A stretch of DNA of 8,552 bases from assembly GCA_013152075.1 (NCBI GenBank), contig JAADHD010000315.1, forward strand, positions 1 through 8,552, given 5' to 3'. The notes under the pieces were generated by a model that had not been told where the DNA came from, did not search any database, and saw nothing but the letters and a program-made list of their open reading frames with translations. Numbering within the stretch: position 1 is the first letter of the stretch; every line of letters starts with the position of its first letter. Shown here piece by piece: positions 1 through 6,370 of this stretch. The position numbers and the translations under genes are program-made. Source of the stretch: Verrucomicrobiota bacterium. GTDB taxonomy: Bacteria > Verrucomicrobiota > Verrucomicrobiia > Verrucomicrobiales > DEV007.

Positions 1-511
1 CGGTCAAAATCCCCCACGAAAAGCCGCGGTTCATTTTGATGTCGGGGAAATAAAAAATCGGAGACAGCAATTTGCGAATCCTGGAAATAGCAAAAAATAA
101 CAAGGAAGCCGGGCAGATGTAAGAGCAGAAAACGCGGCCGAATACGAAGGCTAGTGTCAGTGGAATGATCAGGCCCAAGGCAAAGCCGAGTTCCCAGTGT
201 CTATTTTTTACTAGCACGGAAAGAGCGGCGATCGGATCCGTGAAGGGAACGCCGGCGAGCCGAATTGACCAGGTCATGCCGCCACTTGTGCGGGCTGCTT
301 TTTCGGGTTCTCCAAACAGGGATAAAAAATTGTCGGTTTGTTCATAAAAAAAGCGCGCGGTTTTCCCGCTGCTAAGCTCAACCAAGCGCGGATGGTTGTA
401 GGCTGTTTTGAGATTGTGATAGTGGGTGAGCAGAGCCAGGGTGCACAGAATTACCACCACCCCTGTTCGGGAAATGATTGATATCGCTAGCAGTATCCGT
501 CCTGATTTCAT
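1..511 (-). CDS. napH: NapH-like membrane iron-sulfur protein, C-terminal part outside window
   Basis: This gene runs off the left edge of the window; the first 170 codons are visible. NapH is an integral membrane protein that, with NapG, is thought to pass electrons from quinol to the periplasmic nitrate reductase. Visible features are a first hydrophobic segment at about residues 6-30, a hydrophilic loop at about 35-88, a TDP motif at 91-93 and a second hydrophobic segment at about 108-126. These lead into the motif GRVFCSYICP at 125-134 (C129, C133), which matches the first of the two conserved cysteine-proline motifs of NapH. The second such motif and the C-terminal ferredoxin domain would lie outside the window. 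The ATG at 511 is 22 bases after the stop of the NapG-like gene, so the two are probably co-transcribed. No strong ribosome binding site is seen. From memory of the E. coli protein, the loop between the first segment and the TDP motif is about 40 residues longer here. A related polyferredoxin such as a NosR-type or CcoG-type protein is less likely given the NapG-like and NapA neighbours. Confidence 0.85.
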   Translation of the reverse strand, partial: MKSGRILLAISIISRTGVVVILCTLALLTHYHNLKTAYNHPRLVELSSGKTARFFYEQTDNFLSLFGEPEKAARTSGGMTWSIRLAGVPFTDPIAALSVLVKNRHWELGFALGLIIPLTLAFVFGRVFCSYICPASLLFFAISRIRKLLSPIFYFPDIKMNRGFSWGILT

Positions 512-533
512 TCTCGCTATTTCAGCTATTTGC

Positions 534-1166
534 CTAATTGGAATTTTCAAGTTCCAGGCGTGGGATGATTCTTATCGCCTGTGGCATTTTAACGCACGCC
601 TGTTCACATAACCCGCAGCCAACGCAATGCTCGGCATGCACGTGGGGTTGCTCGTAAAGCCCGATGGTCATCGCTTCTCCGGGCAAAGGGCATGCCCGGT
701 AACAGACACCGCACGTTCGTCCCGCAAAAGAGTAACAGAGATCTTCGGCCACCACGGCGGTTCCCATCTGCACGGCGCGCATGCCTTCCTTGGTGGGTTC
801 GAGCTTTTCGAGTGCATCGGTTGGGCAGACCTGGGTGCAGGCCATGCACAGGATACAGGCCTGAGCTCGCGCAGTGATTCGCGGAGTACCCAGGTTTTCG
901 AGCCCTGCTTCCAATCCGTACAGACTGATGCATTGGTTGGGGCACACGTTGGCGCACTGGCCGCAGGCGATACAGTTCTGTAAAAACAGATCTTCCGCTT
1001 GCGCTCCGGGTGGTCGTAGGAAGCGCTTCAGCTTCGCCTGGACGGAAATCGGCAGTTTATCGATCAGAGGCAGCACCAGTGTTGCCCCCAATCCATAAAC
1101 AAATGATCTTAAGAAACGTTTTCTACTGAGTCCGTTATTATTTTTAACTGATTGTTTTTCTGGCAA
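534..1166 (-). CDS. napG: NapG-like periplasmic ferredoxin with four [4Fe-4S] sites (TTG start)
   Basis: The 210-residue product has an N-terminal Tat-like signal (SRKRFLRS at 14-21, an RK variant of twin arginine) followed by a hydrophobic stretch at about 22-35. Four cysteine motifs follow: C65/C68/C71/C75, C104/C107/C110/C114, C144/C152/C155/C159 and C181/C184/C187/C191. This number and order, including the atypical wide first spacing in the third motif, is characteristic of the MauM/NapG ferredoxin family. Its expected role is electron transfer on the periplasmic side between NapH and the nitrate reductase or its cytochrome partner. The start must be the TTG at 1166: an in-frame TGA lies two codons upstream, there is no ATG before the Tat motif, and an AGGAAAG sequence sits 8 bases before the TTG. 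The gene begins 31 bases after the napA stop and ends 22 bases before the napH-like start. A generic four-cluster ferredoxin is the alternative, but the context favours NapG. Confidence 0.87.
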   Translation of the reverse strand: MPEKQSVKNNNGLSRKRFLRSFVYGLGATLVLPLIDKLPISVQAKLKRFLRPPGAQAEDLFLQNCIACGQCANVCPNQCISLYGLEAGLENLGTPRITARAQACILCMACTQVCPTDALEKLEPTKEGMRAVQMGTAVVAEDLCYSFAGRTCGVCYRACPLPGEAMTIGLYEQPHVHAEHCVGCGLCEQACVKMPQAIRIIPRLELENSN

Positions 1167-1174
1167 GGTTCAGA

Positions 1175-1181
1175 CTTTCCT
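1175..1181 (-). promoter_or_regulatory. Ribosome binding site deciding the TTG start of the NapG-like gene
   Basis: The minus strand reads AGGAAAG here, 8 bases before the TTG at 1166-1164. It supports initiation at this rare start codon, because no in-frame ATG or GTG lies between the upstream in-frame stop and the Tat motif. The same bases also lie within a 15-codon ATG-initiated frame (1191-1144) in another reading frame. Confidence 0.6.
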
Positions 1182-1197
1182 GCAGCAGCATGAAGAA

Positions 1198-3816
1198 TCA
1201 CAGAAGTTCTACTCGCGCTGCGCATTTTTTGAAGTCAGCCTGGCCCGACACGGGATCAAATGCCCGGTGAGTCGTGCCATTGACCAACCACTTGTTTTTC
1301 TTGGGATCTGCCGAATCGGCAACCGATAGATTCCACGGACTGAAGAGGAAACCCTTTGGTACGGTATTACGCGCAGGTTTAACAGCGGAGTCCAGTCCAA
1401 TCGAAGCGCGGGCCTCGATTGATCCGCGACGGGTTGTAATTTTGACCCACTGACCATCTTTGACTCCCAGTTCCTTGGCGTCGTCGGGATGCATTTCCAC
1501 ATACATTTCAGGCACTAGTTTTTTTGTGGTGCCTGCCCGGATAGTTTTTGCCGTGTGAAAATGTTCGTACACTACCCCGGTTGCCCACCAGAATGGATAG
1601 GTGCCTTTGGGTGCTTCACCGGCTTTTTTGCCGAGGTGTTCCGCGTGCGGAAGCTCAGGTGTCAGGCCGGCGTCACGAGCTTTCACCAACAGGTCCATGT
1701 GATCAGTCATGTAAAAGTCCGGATCAGTGCCGGCTTTGGAAAGCTCATCAGTGATCTCGCGATAGTTGGAATAATCCTGGTGGCACATGTGGAAATGCAT
1801 TTTGCCGTCTTTGTGGCGGAATTCCGAGTAAGGTTTGTCCGGCCAGGCAGATTCCTGTCCCATATAGCGGCGCTTGGTTCCGCCGGCTTTGGCAATGGCT
1901 GCCGTTGGCGCAGGCCATTGAATGCCGCGTAGTTCCTTGATCTGCTCGTAAGGAGTTTTTCCGGTTTCCTTTTCGACTTCCAAAATTCCCGTGAGGTCAC
2001 AGTCAGTTCCTTTGGAGGCTTTGATGAAATCTCGGAACACTTCTTCGGGATCGTAAAAGCCGTTTTCCTTGCGTTGGTATGGGAAGATTTTTTCAGCATC
2101 GAGGCCGAGTTTTTCGGCGATCAGCTTGCCTTTGTCGATCACCATGTCCATGTCCGGGCGGCAGCCTTTCACTGGGTTTCCGGTGCCTTCGTTGATGTAG
2201 AGTCGACGTTCCGACTGGATGTAAATTCCGTTCACCCATTCACCCCAGGTGGCGGCGGGGAGAATGACATCGGCATACAAATTGTTCGGTGCGTCTTTGT
2301 AAATTTCTTGCACCACCGTGAAGGTTTTTGTCAGAGCCGGTCGTGATAGGTTGTAGGCATCTGGGAGGTCGATATGGGTGGCGTAAATCAGGAACATCGC
2401 TTTGACATCTCCTTTTAATGCGCGTTCCATCATGCCGACCGCCATGCCGACGTTCTCCATTTTTGCGACCGCATCCAGGCGCTCCTGGGGTATGCCCCAA
2501 TGTTGGGCGCCCCACTTGCGGTGTTTGTCGTCTTCGATCCCGATATTGAATGGTAACCTGCCGGTGAGTCCACCGGTGAGCCGTTCTCCCATCGCGTTTG
2601 GCTGGCCTGTTTGTGAGTGAGGGCCGCAACCCGGACGGCCGATGTTTCCTGTCAGTGCCAGCAGGTTGACCAGGCTCATGGTATTGTTCTGACCGTGCAG
2701 ATGTTGGTTGTAGCCGATGCCCCAGATGCAGAGCACTCCGCCACTGCCGCGTTTTTGGCCCTGGACACTTTTCTCTGCCCAGATTTTAGCAATTTTGTAA
2801 ATCTCAGCAGCAGGAATTTTGGTGCGGTCTTCCACATCCTCGGGTTTGTAACCCTCTTTGACTTCTTTGATGTAGTTTTCCCAGCCGGTGGTGTGTTTTT
2901 TCAGGAACTCCCAGTTCACTGCTTCAGGGTGTTTGTTCAGAATCACCCAGGCAATGGCATTTTGAATCGATATATCACCATTGATGGTAGGAAAATGGAA
3001 GCTGTTTTCCTTGTCCACATCCTCCAATCCCATCACCGTGCCGGTGCGGCGAGGGTCGACGACCAGTGTGGGGATATCACGTTTTGCTTTGGTGTCAGCA
3101 ACACGCCAGTAAAGGATCGGATGTGCTCCACGTGCGTTGTGGCCCCAAAAACAAATCATGTCTGCCAGTTCGACGTCATCGTAGCAGGTGGGAGGGGTAT
3201 CCGAGCCGAGAGATTTGAAATAACCGGTCACTGCCGAGGTCATACACATGCGGGCGTTGGCTTCGATGGTGTTCGAGCCGATGATGCCTTTCATGAAAAT
3301 GTTCTCCAGATACTGTCCCTCAAGCGAGAGCTGGCCGGAGCCGTAAAGGCCCACCGAGTTTCCACCCGATTCCTTGATGATTTCGGTAACTTGTTCAGCG
3401 ATTAGTTCTTCCGCTTCTTCCCATGAGGCTTCACGGAAAAGATCGGGGTCGTAGGAACCCTTGGTTTTAGAGACGTGACCCCTTAGAGGATCCGACATGT
3501 CTTTGCGAATCAGCGGTTTGGTCAGGCGATTGACATAAATGGCTTCAGCTGATGTCAGGCCTTTGATACACTGCAAACCCTTGTTAGTGGGGTGATCCTT
3601 GTCCGGAATAATATTGGTGATGCGACCATTTTTGGTCTTGATGATCGTTCCGCAACCGACGCCGCAATAAGGACAGGCGGCGTAACATTCTGTCTTCGCT
3701 TCTTTTCCTTCTAGCTCGATTTCATCGCCGGATGGAACTGCCCATCCCGTTTTGGTGTAGCCGGTCGACAAGGCGGCGGCTGTTGCTGAACTTTTAACAA
3801 ATGTTCTTCTTTTCAT
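1198..3816 (-). CDS. napA: Periplasmic nitrate reductase catalytic subunit (molybdopterin, NapA-like)
   Basis: This 872-residue molybdopterin oxidoreductase reduces nitrate to nitrite in the periplasm. The N-terminus carries a Tat signal (KRRTFVK at 2-8) with a rather weakly hydrophobic following stretch. The [4Fe-4S] site is C48, C51, C55 and C83, the last in CIKG with the conserved lysine K85. C191 in NARMCMTSAV is the expected molybdenum ligand, as in NapA and assimilatory NasA/NarB. Other family blocks are CYDD at 211-214, VVDPRRTGT at 252-260, the GQPNAMG cofactor-binding motif at 404-410, and the C-terminal DFKKCA at 861-866. The last is typical of NapA. At 872 residues it is longer than E. 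coli NapA (about 830), with extra sequence in the region of residues 640-740, including a histidine- and cysteine-rich patch at 673-679. Export by Tat and the linked NapG-like and NapH-like genes argue for a respiratory or redox-balancing Nap role. Parts of the motif set resemble the cytoplasmic assimilatory enzymes, so its exact clade is uncertain. It starts 21 bases after the cytochrome gene. No NapD chaperone is visible. Confidence 0.9.
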   Translation of the reverse strand: MKRRTFVKSSATAAALSTGYTKTGWAVPSGDEIELEGKEAKTECYAACPYCGVGCGTIIKTKNGRITNIIPDKDHPTNKGLQCIKGLTSAEAIYVNRLTKPLIRKDMSDPLRGHVSKTKGSYDPDLFREASWEEAEELIAEQVTEIIKESGGNSVGLYGSGQLSLEGQYLENIFMKGIIGSNTIEANARMCMTSAVTGYFKSLGSDTPPTCYDDVELADMICFWGHNARGAHPILYWRVADTKAKRDIPTLVVDPRRTGTVMGLEDVDKENSFHFPTINGDISIQNAIAWVILNKHPEAVNWEFLKKHTTGWENYIKEVKEGYKPEDVEDRTKIPAAEIYKIAKIWAEKSVQGQKRGSGGVLCIWGIGYNQHLHGQNNTMSLVNLLALTGNIGRPGCGPHSQTGQPNAMGERLTGGLTGRLPFNIGIEDDKHRKWGAQHWGIPQERLDAVAKMENVGMAVGMMERALKGDVKAMFLIYATHIDLPDAYNLSRPALTKTFTVVQEIYKDAPNNLYADVILPAATWGEWVNGIYIQSERRLYINEGTGNPVKGCRPDMDMVIDKGKLIAEKLGLDAEKIFPYQRKENGFYDPEEVFRDFIKASKGTDCDLTGILEVEKETGKTPYEQIKELRGIQWPAPTAAIAKAGGTKRRYMGQESAWPDKPYSEFRHKDGKMHFHMCHQDYSNYREITDELSKAGTDPDFYMTDHMDLLVKARDAGLTPELPHAEHLGKKAGEAPKGTYPFWWATGVVYEHFHTAKTIRAGTTKKLVPEMYVEMHPDDAKELGVKDGQWVKITTRRGSIEARASIGLDSAVKPARNTVPKGFLFSPWNLSVADSADPKKNKWLVNGTTHRAFDPVSGQADFKKCAARVELL

Positions 3817-3837
3817 CGTTCGTTGGATCTCTGGTGA

Positions 3838-5199
3838 TTAATTTAAACTTCTTAAATAGGAAATAATATCGAAAACATCCTGGTCGTTTAGATTGGCCAG
3901 CCCTTCGGCGCCAATGAAGGACCTCATGGCTGTGCCGATGCGGCCTAGTTTCACGGTCTGGTAGATGTAGTCATCCGAGGCGACTGAAAGGAAACCTGAC
4001 AAGCCAATCGCCGGGCCAGAACCTCCTGCCAAATAGCCGACCCCCTTATCTCCGTGGCAGGCGGTGCAATAGGAATTGAATTTGGTGTGTCCCAGTTTCG
4101 GATCACCGGAAACTTTTCTGTCAGGATCGAGTTCTACCTTGGCCACCGTTGTTGTTGGCACTGATCGAAGGTAGGCGATGATGTCGGTCATGACTTTGTC
4201 GCTAAGGTCCGGGCGCGGAAGCATCGCGGTTCCTGGCCGTCCGAGGCTGACAGTTTTGCGAATAAAATCGTCTGAAGTCAGTGCCAGGAAATCGCGGTTG
4301 CGGATCGCGGGCGCAAAACCGGTTTTACCGATTCCGCCCGATTGATGGCAGGCCATGCAGTTGGCATTGAAGTGCATCTCACCTGCTTTTGGATCCGGTT
4401 CCTGCGAAACAGTAGCATCTGCGATGACGGGTTTTCCGGGCAGAGTACGCAGGTAGGCGATGACATCACCGACGTCTCCCTCGCTCAGATTGGCGAGGCC
4501 CTTTGCACCCACAAAGGGCAGCATGGCGGTTCCGGAACGCCCATGTTTGACCGTTTGCATTATGAAATCATCGGATGCCATCGAGAGGAATCCGATCAGG
4601 CCAATTCCCGGACCAGAGCCGCCTGCGGCGTATCCTTCCGCATTCGGGCCGTGGCAGGAAGCGCAATAGGTGGCAAAAGTGATTTCGCCTTTTCCGGCAG
4701 CTCCGGGAATTTTCAAGTCGGGATCCTGGGAAATATCGGAGACATGATCGTCATTGCCTAATCGAATATAGGCAATCACTCCGGCCATCTCTTTTTCACT
4801 CAAACTACTCCAGGAGGCCATCGCAGTGCCGGGTCGACCAGTGCGGATGGTGTTACGTAGGTAGTTGTCCGAGGCGAGAGCGAGAAAGTCGTGATTTCGA
4901 ATGCCGGGGGCAAATCCAGCTTTGCCGATTCCCCCAGCCTGGTGGCAAGCCGCGCAAAGACGCCCGAAGGTTGCTTCGCCGAATTTCAACAGGGCCGGAT
5001 CAATCGCGGGAGTGCGGCCCTTCAAGGGCGACAAAGCGACGGTTCTGACTACATACAGCTTTTTGGAAACGTGGGCCTTTGGAACATATTTATTTACCAG
5101 GGCCAATCCTCCGATAATGATGCAGAGCGCAAAGGTTCCTACAAAAAAAAGAGCAAATCGGAGTAATCCGTTCATCCGGGCGGGCGGTTCATTTTCCAT
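3838..5199 (-). CDS. Membrane-anchored tetraheme c-type cytochrome (duplicated diheme unit)
   Basis: The 453-residue product has one N-terminal hydrophobic anchor (about residues 11-35) and a periplasmic part with four class I cytochrome c domains. Heme-binding CxxCH motifs are at 82-86, 179-183, 281-285 and 378-382. Each domain has a GTAM motif whose methionine (M127, M226, M326, M425) is the likely distal heme ligand. Domains 1 and 3 are alike, as are 2 and 4, so the protein is an A-B-A'-B' duplication. It is not NapC, NrfH or NapB: those are multiheme proteins of other folds and lack class I domains with methionine ligands. As first gene of the nap operon, 21 bases before napA, it is the natural candidate to deliver electrons to NapA. 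That role is inferred from position. The closest general family is the cytochrome c class I proteins found as single or double domains in oxidases and dehydrogenases. The ATG at 5199 is used here; an ATG at codon 9 would also retain the anchor, and neither has a strong ribosome binding site. Confidence 0.9.
   Translation of the reverse strand: MENEPPARMNGLLRFALFFVGTFALCIIIGGLALVNKYVPKAHVSKKLYVVRTVALSPLKGRTPAIDPALLKFGEATFGRLCAACHQAGGIGKAGFAPGIRNHDFLALASDNYLRNTIRTGRPGTAMASWSSLSEKEMAGVIAYIRLGNDDHVSDISQDPDLKIPGAAGKGEITFATYCASCHGPNAEGYAAGGSGPGIGLIGFLSMASDDFIMQTVKHGRSGTAMLPFVGAKGLANLSEGDVGDVIAYLRTLPGKPVIADATVSQEPDPKAGEMHFNANCMACHQSGGIGKTGFAPAIRNRDFLALTSDDFIRKTVSLGRPGTAMLPRPDLSDKVMTDIIAYLRSVPTTTVAKVELDPDRKVSGDPKLGHTKFNSYCTACHGDKGVGYLAGGSGPAIGLSGFLSVASDDYIYQTVKLGRIGTAMRSFIGAEGLANLNDQDVFDIISYLRSLN
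3844..4986 (-). repeat. Internal tandem duplication in the cytochrome gene (two diheme units)
   Basis: Residues 72-253 (4986-4441) and 271-452 (4389-3844) are two copies of a diheme unit with an exact offset of 199 residues. The heme motifs are spaced 97, 102 and 97 residues apart. By hand count, domains 1 and 3 share 41 of 65 residues from the CxxCH onward, and domains 2 and 4 share 50 of 75, both without gaps. A and B domains resemble each other much less, so an older A-B fusion was probably followed by duplication of the pair. The two linkers before the hemes differ in sequence. Confidence 0.9.
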
Positions 5200-5249
5200 C
5201 TTGAGCAGGCTTTGAAATATAGGCTTCCAGTAATCGAATATAGATATAT

Positions 5250-5291
5250 CCGACTACTTGCGAGCAATTAATACGATTCCCGTCTACTTGC
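5250..5291 (-). promoter_or_regulatory. Pair of 12-base direct repeats upstream of the nap operon
   Basis: On the minus strand GCAAGTAGACGG (5291-5280) and GCAAGTAGTCGG (5261-5250) match at 11 of 12 bases and are 30 bases apart, about three helical turns, on the same DNA face. The nearer copy lies 51 bases before the cytochrome start codon. It is followed by an AT-rich stretch (GATATATCTATATT) that could hold a -10 element, though no convincing -35/-10 pair was found. A regulator binding site is the natural reading, but no regulator gene is visible in the window. Confidence 0.4.
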
Positions 5292-5312
5292 TTTGCGTAT
5301 ATTGCCATTAAC

Positions 5313-5329
5313 TGGTCAAAGATGGTCAA
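5313..5329 (+). repeat. Two TGGTCAA direct repeats at the end of the GH5 gene
   Basis: TGGTCAA occurs at 5313-5319 and 5323-5329, exactly 10 bases apart (one helical turn). The second copy overlaps the GH5 stop codon (5326-5328). It lies at the far end of the intergenic gap before the nap operon, so it may be an additional upstream operator half-site pair. It is short enough to be chance. Confidence 0.25.
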
Positions 5330-6336
5330 TTTTTTGGGATTAAAGAATGGAGCAGATCAGTCCTCCATTTTTTGCTACTGCTATCATAGACGCCGAATCC
5401 GGAGCAGAATTCCCAATAGGCCCAGGAGAAATTTCTTTTCTCGGCTTCAGATCGGACAAAGGCCGTCCATCGAGCTCTGGAGGCGGGGTCCGCTTTGCTG
5501 TAGGCTCCAAATTCGCCCATATAGAGAGGGCGGTTCTGTTCTTTAGCCCAGCCTTGAGCCGTGTCGAAGTGTGCTCTGAGTTCCTGTTTTTCCTGATCGG
5601 AACCAGTCCACTGGGTGCCGAGCCAGCCCTTGCTTTTTTCGCCAACCCAACTTGCTCCCTGGTGGGTGAATTTGAACGGCAGATAGTAGTGGAATGTGAC
5701 GATGAGGTTTTTGTCTTCGGCAGGCAATTTTAGTTTTTTGAGCTGAGTGATATTATTCCACTGTCCTGGCCCAATCACGATGGCTCGGCTTGGATTGGTT
5801 TTTCTGATCACTTGAATGGCCTCTGCGGCGTATTGGTTCCACAATTCGTTTGTTAGTTTGCCATTGGGTTCGTTGAGGATTTCGAAATAGAGGGTGTCAG
5901 GGTAGTTCTTGTAGTGTTCGGCGAGTTGTTTCCACAAAGCCAGAAGTCGTGTTTTGTGTTCCTCAGGCGAAGGGTAAATTTCGTCGTAGTGATGGATGTT
6001 GACGATGGTTACCAATTTATTGGATAGGGCCTGATCGATAGCCCAGTCGACACGGTCTAGAAAAGTCTTGTCGATGGTGTAAGGCGCGGACTTTGCGGCG
6101 TGGGCCGACCAACGCACAGGGACACGGACGGAATCAAAACCGGCATTGGCAATAAGGGAGAAGTAATTTTCCTCAAGCGTAACACCCCAGGCGCCTTCTT
6201 TGGGTGCGTCGAGGGCGTTGCCGAGATTGACACCTCTGCCGATCAGGGAGTTCCAGTGGTGTGCGTCGCGCTTAGTTTCGGCGGCGGTGTGAAGGGATGT
6301 TGCGCTGATTGCCAGGAAAAATAATAGGATTCTCAT
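5326..6336 (-). CDS. Secreted GH5 endo-glycanase (Cel5A-like)
   Basis: This glycoside hydrolase family 5 enzyme probably cleaves internal beta-1,4 links of a glucan or mannan outside the cytoplasm. From the ATG at 6336 the product is 336 residues. It starts with a Sec signal (MRILLFFLAI, then cleavage near A18-A19), so this start is preferred over ATG codons at 6402, 6372 and 6369 that would add up to 22 mostly polar residues before the signal. Family blocks are GVNLGNALDAP at 35-45, RVPVRW at 71-76 (conserved R71), NIHHYD at 113-118, the acid/base E156 in LNEP, HYY at 216-218, the nucleophile E275 in MGEFGAY, and WAYWEFCSGFGVYD at 305-318. The blocks HYYLPFKFTHQGA and WAYWEFCSGFGVYD closely match remembered Thermotoga maritima Cel5A (subfamily GH5_25), which acts on glucans and mannans. 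The enzyme is a single domain, with no carbohydrate-binding module. It is divergent to the sulfatase and lies upstream of the nap operon in the same orientation. Confidence 0.92.
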   Translation of the reverse strand: MRILLFFLAISATSLHTAAETKRDAHHWNSLIGRGVNLGNALDAPKEGAWGVTLEENYFSLIANAGFDSVRVPVRWSAHAAKSAPYTIDKTFLDRVDWAIDQALSNKLVTIVNIHHYDEIYPSPEEHKTRLLALWKQLAEHYKNYPDTLYFEILNEPNGKLTNELWNQYAAEAIQVIRKTNPSRAIVIGPGQWNNITQLKKLKLPAEDKNLIVTFHYYLPFKFTHQGASWVGEKSKGWLGTQWTGSDQEKQELRAHFDTAQGWAKEQNRPLYMGEFGAYSKADPASRARWTAFVRSEAEKRNFSWAYWEFCSGFGVYDSSSKKWRTDLLHSLIPKN

Positions 6337-6370
6337 TGGTGTTCTCAAGATTAACCCACATTGTCTCATC

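Noticed and set aside
165..347. Plus-strand open frame of 60 codons near the left edge
   Set aside because: It is antisense to the NapH-like gene, which carries recognisable hydrophobic segments and the GRVFCSYICP motif.
627..983. Plus-strand open frame of 118 codons
   Set aside because: It is antisense to the NapG-like gene, whose four cysteine motifs clearly identify the real frame.
2617..3405. Long plus-strand open frame of 262 codons
   Set aside because: It lies wholly antisense to napA, shows no recognisable motifs, and has low-complexity composition typical of the reverse of a coding strand.
5243..5250. Palindrome GATATATC as an operator
   Set aside because: It is an 8-base AT-rich palindrome next to the 12-base repeat; too short and too simple to call separately.
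5200..5325. Rho-independent terminator between the GH5 gene and the nap operon
   Set aside because: No stem-loop followed by a T-run was found on the minus strand, so read-through from GH5 into the nap operon cannot be excluded.
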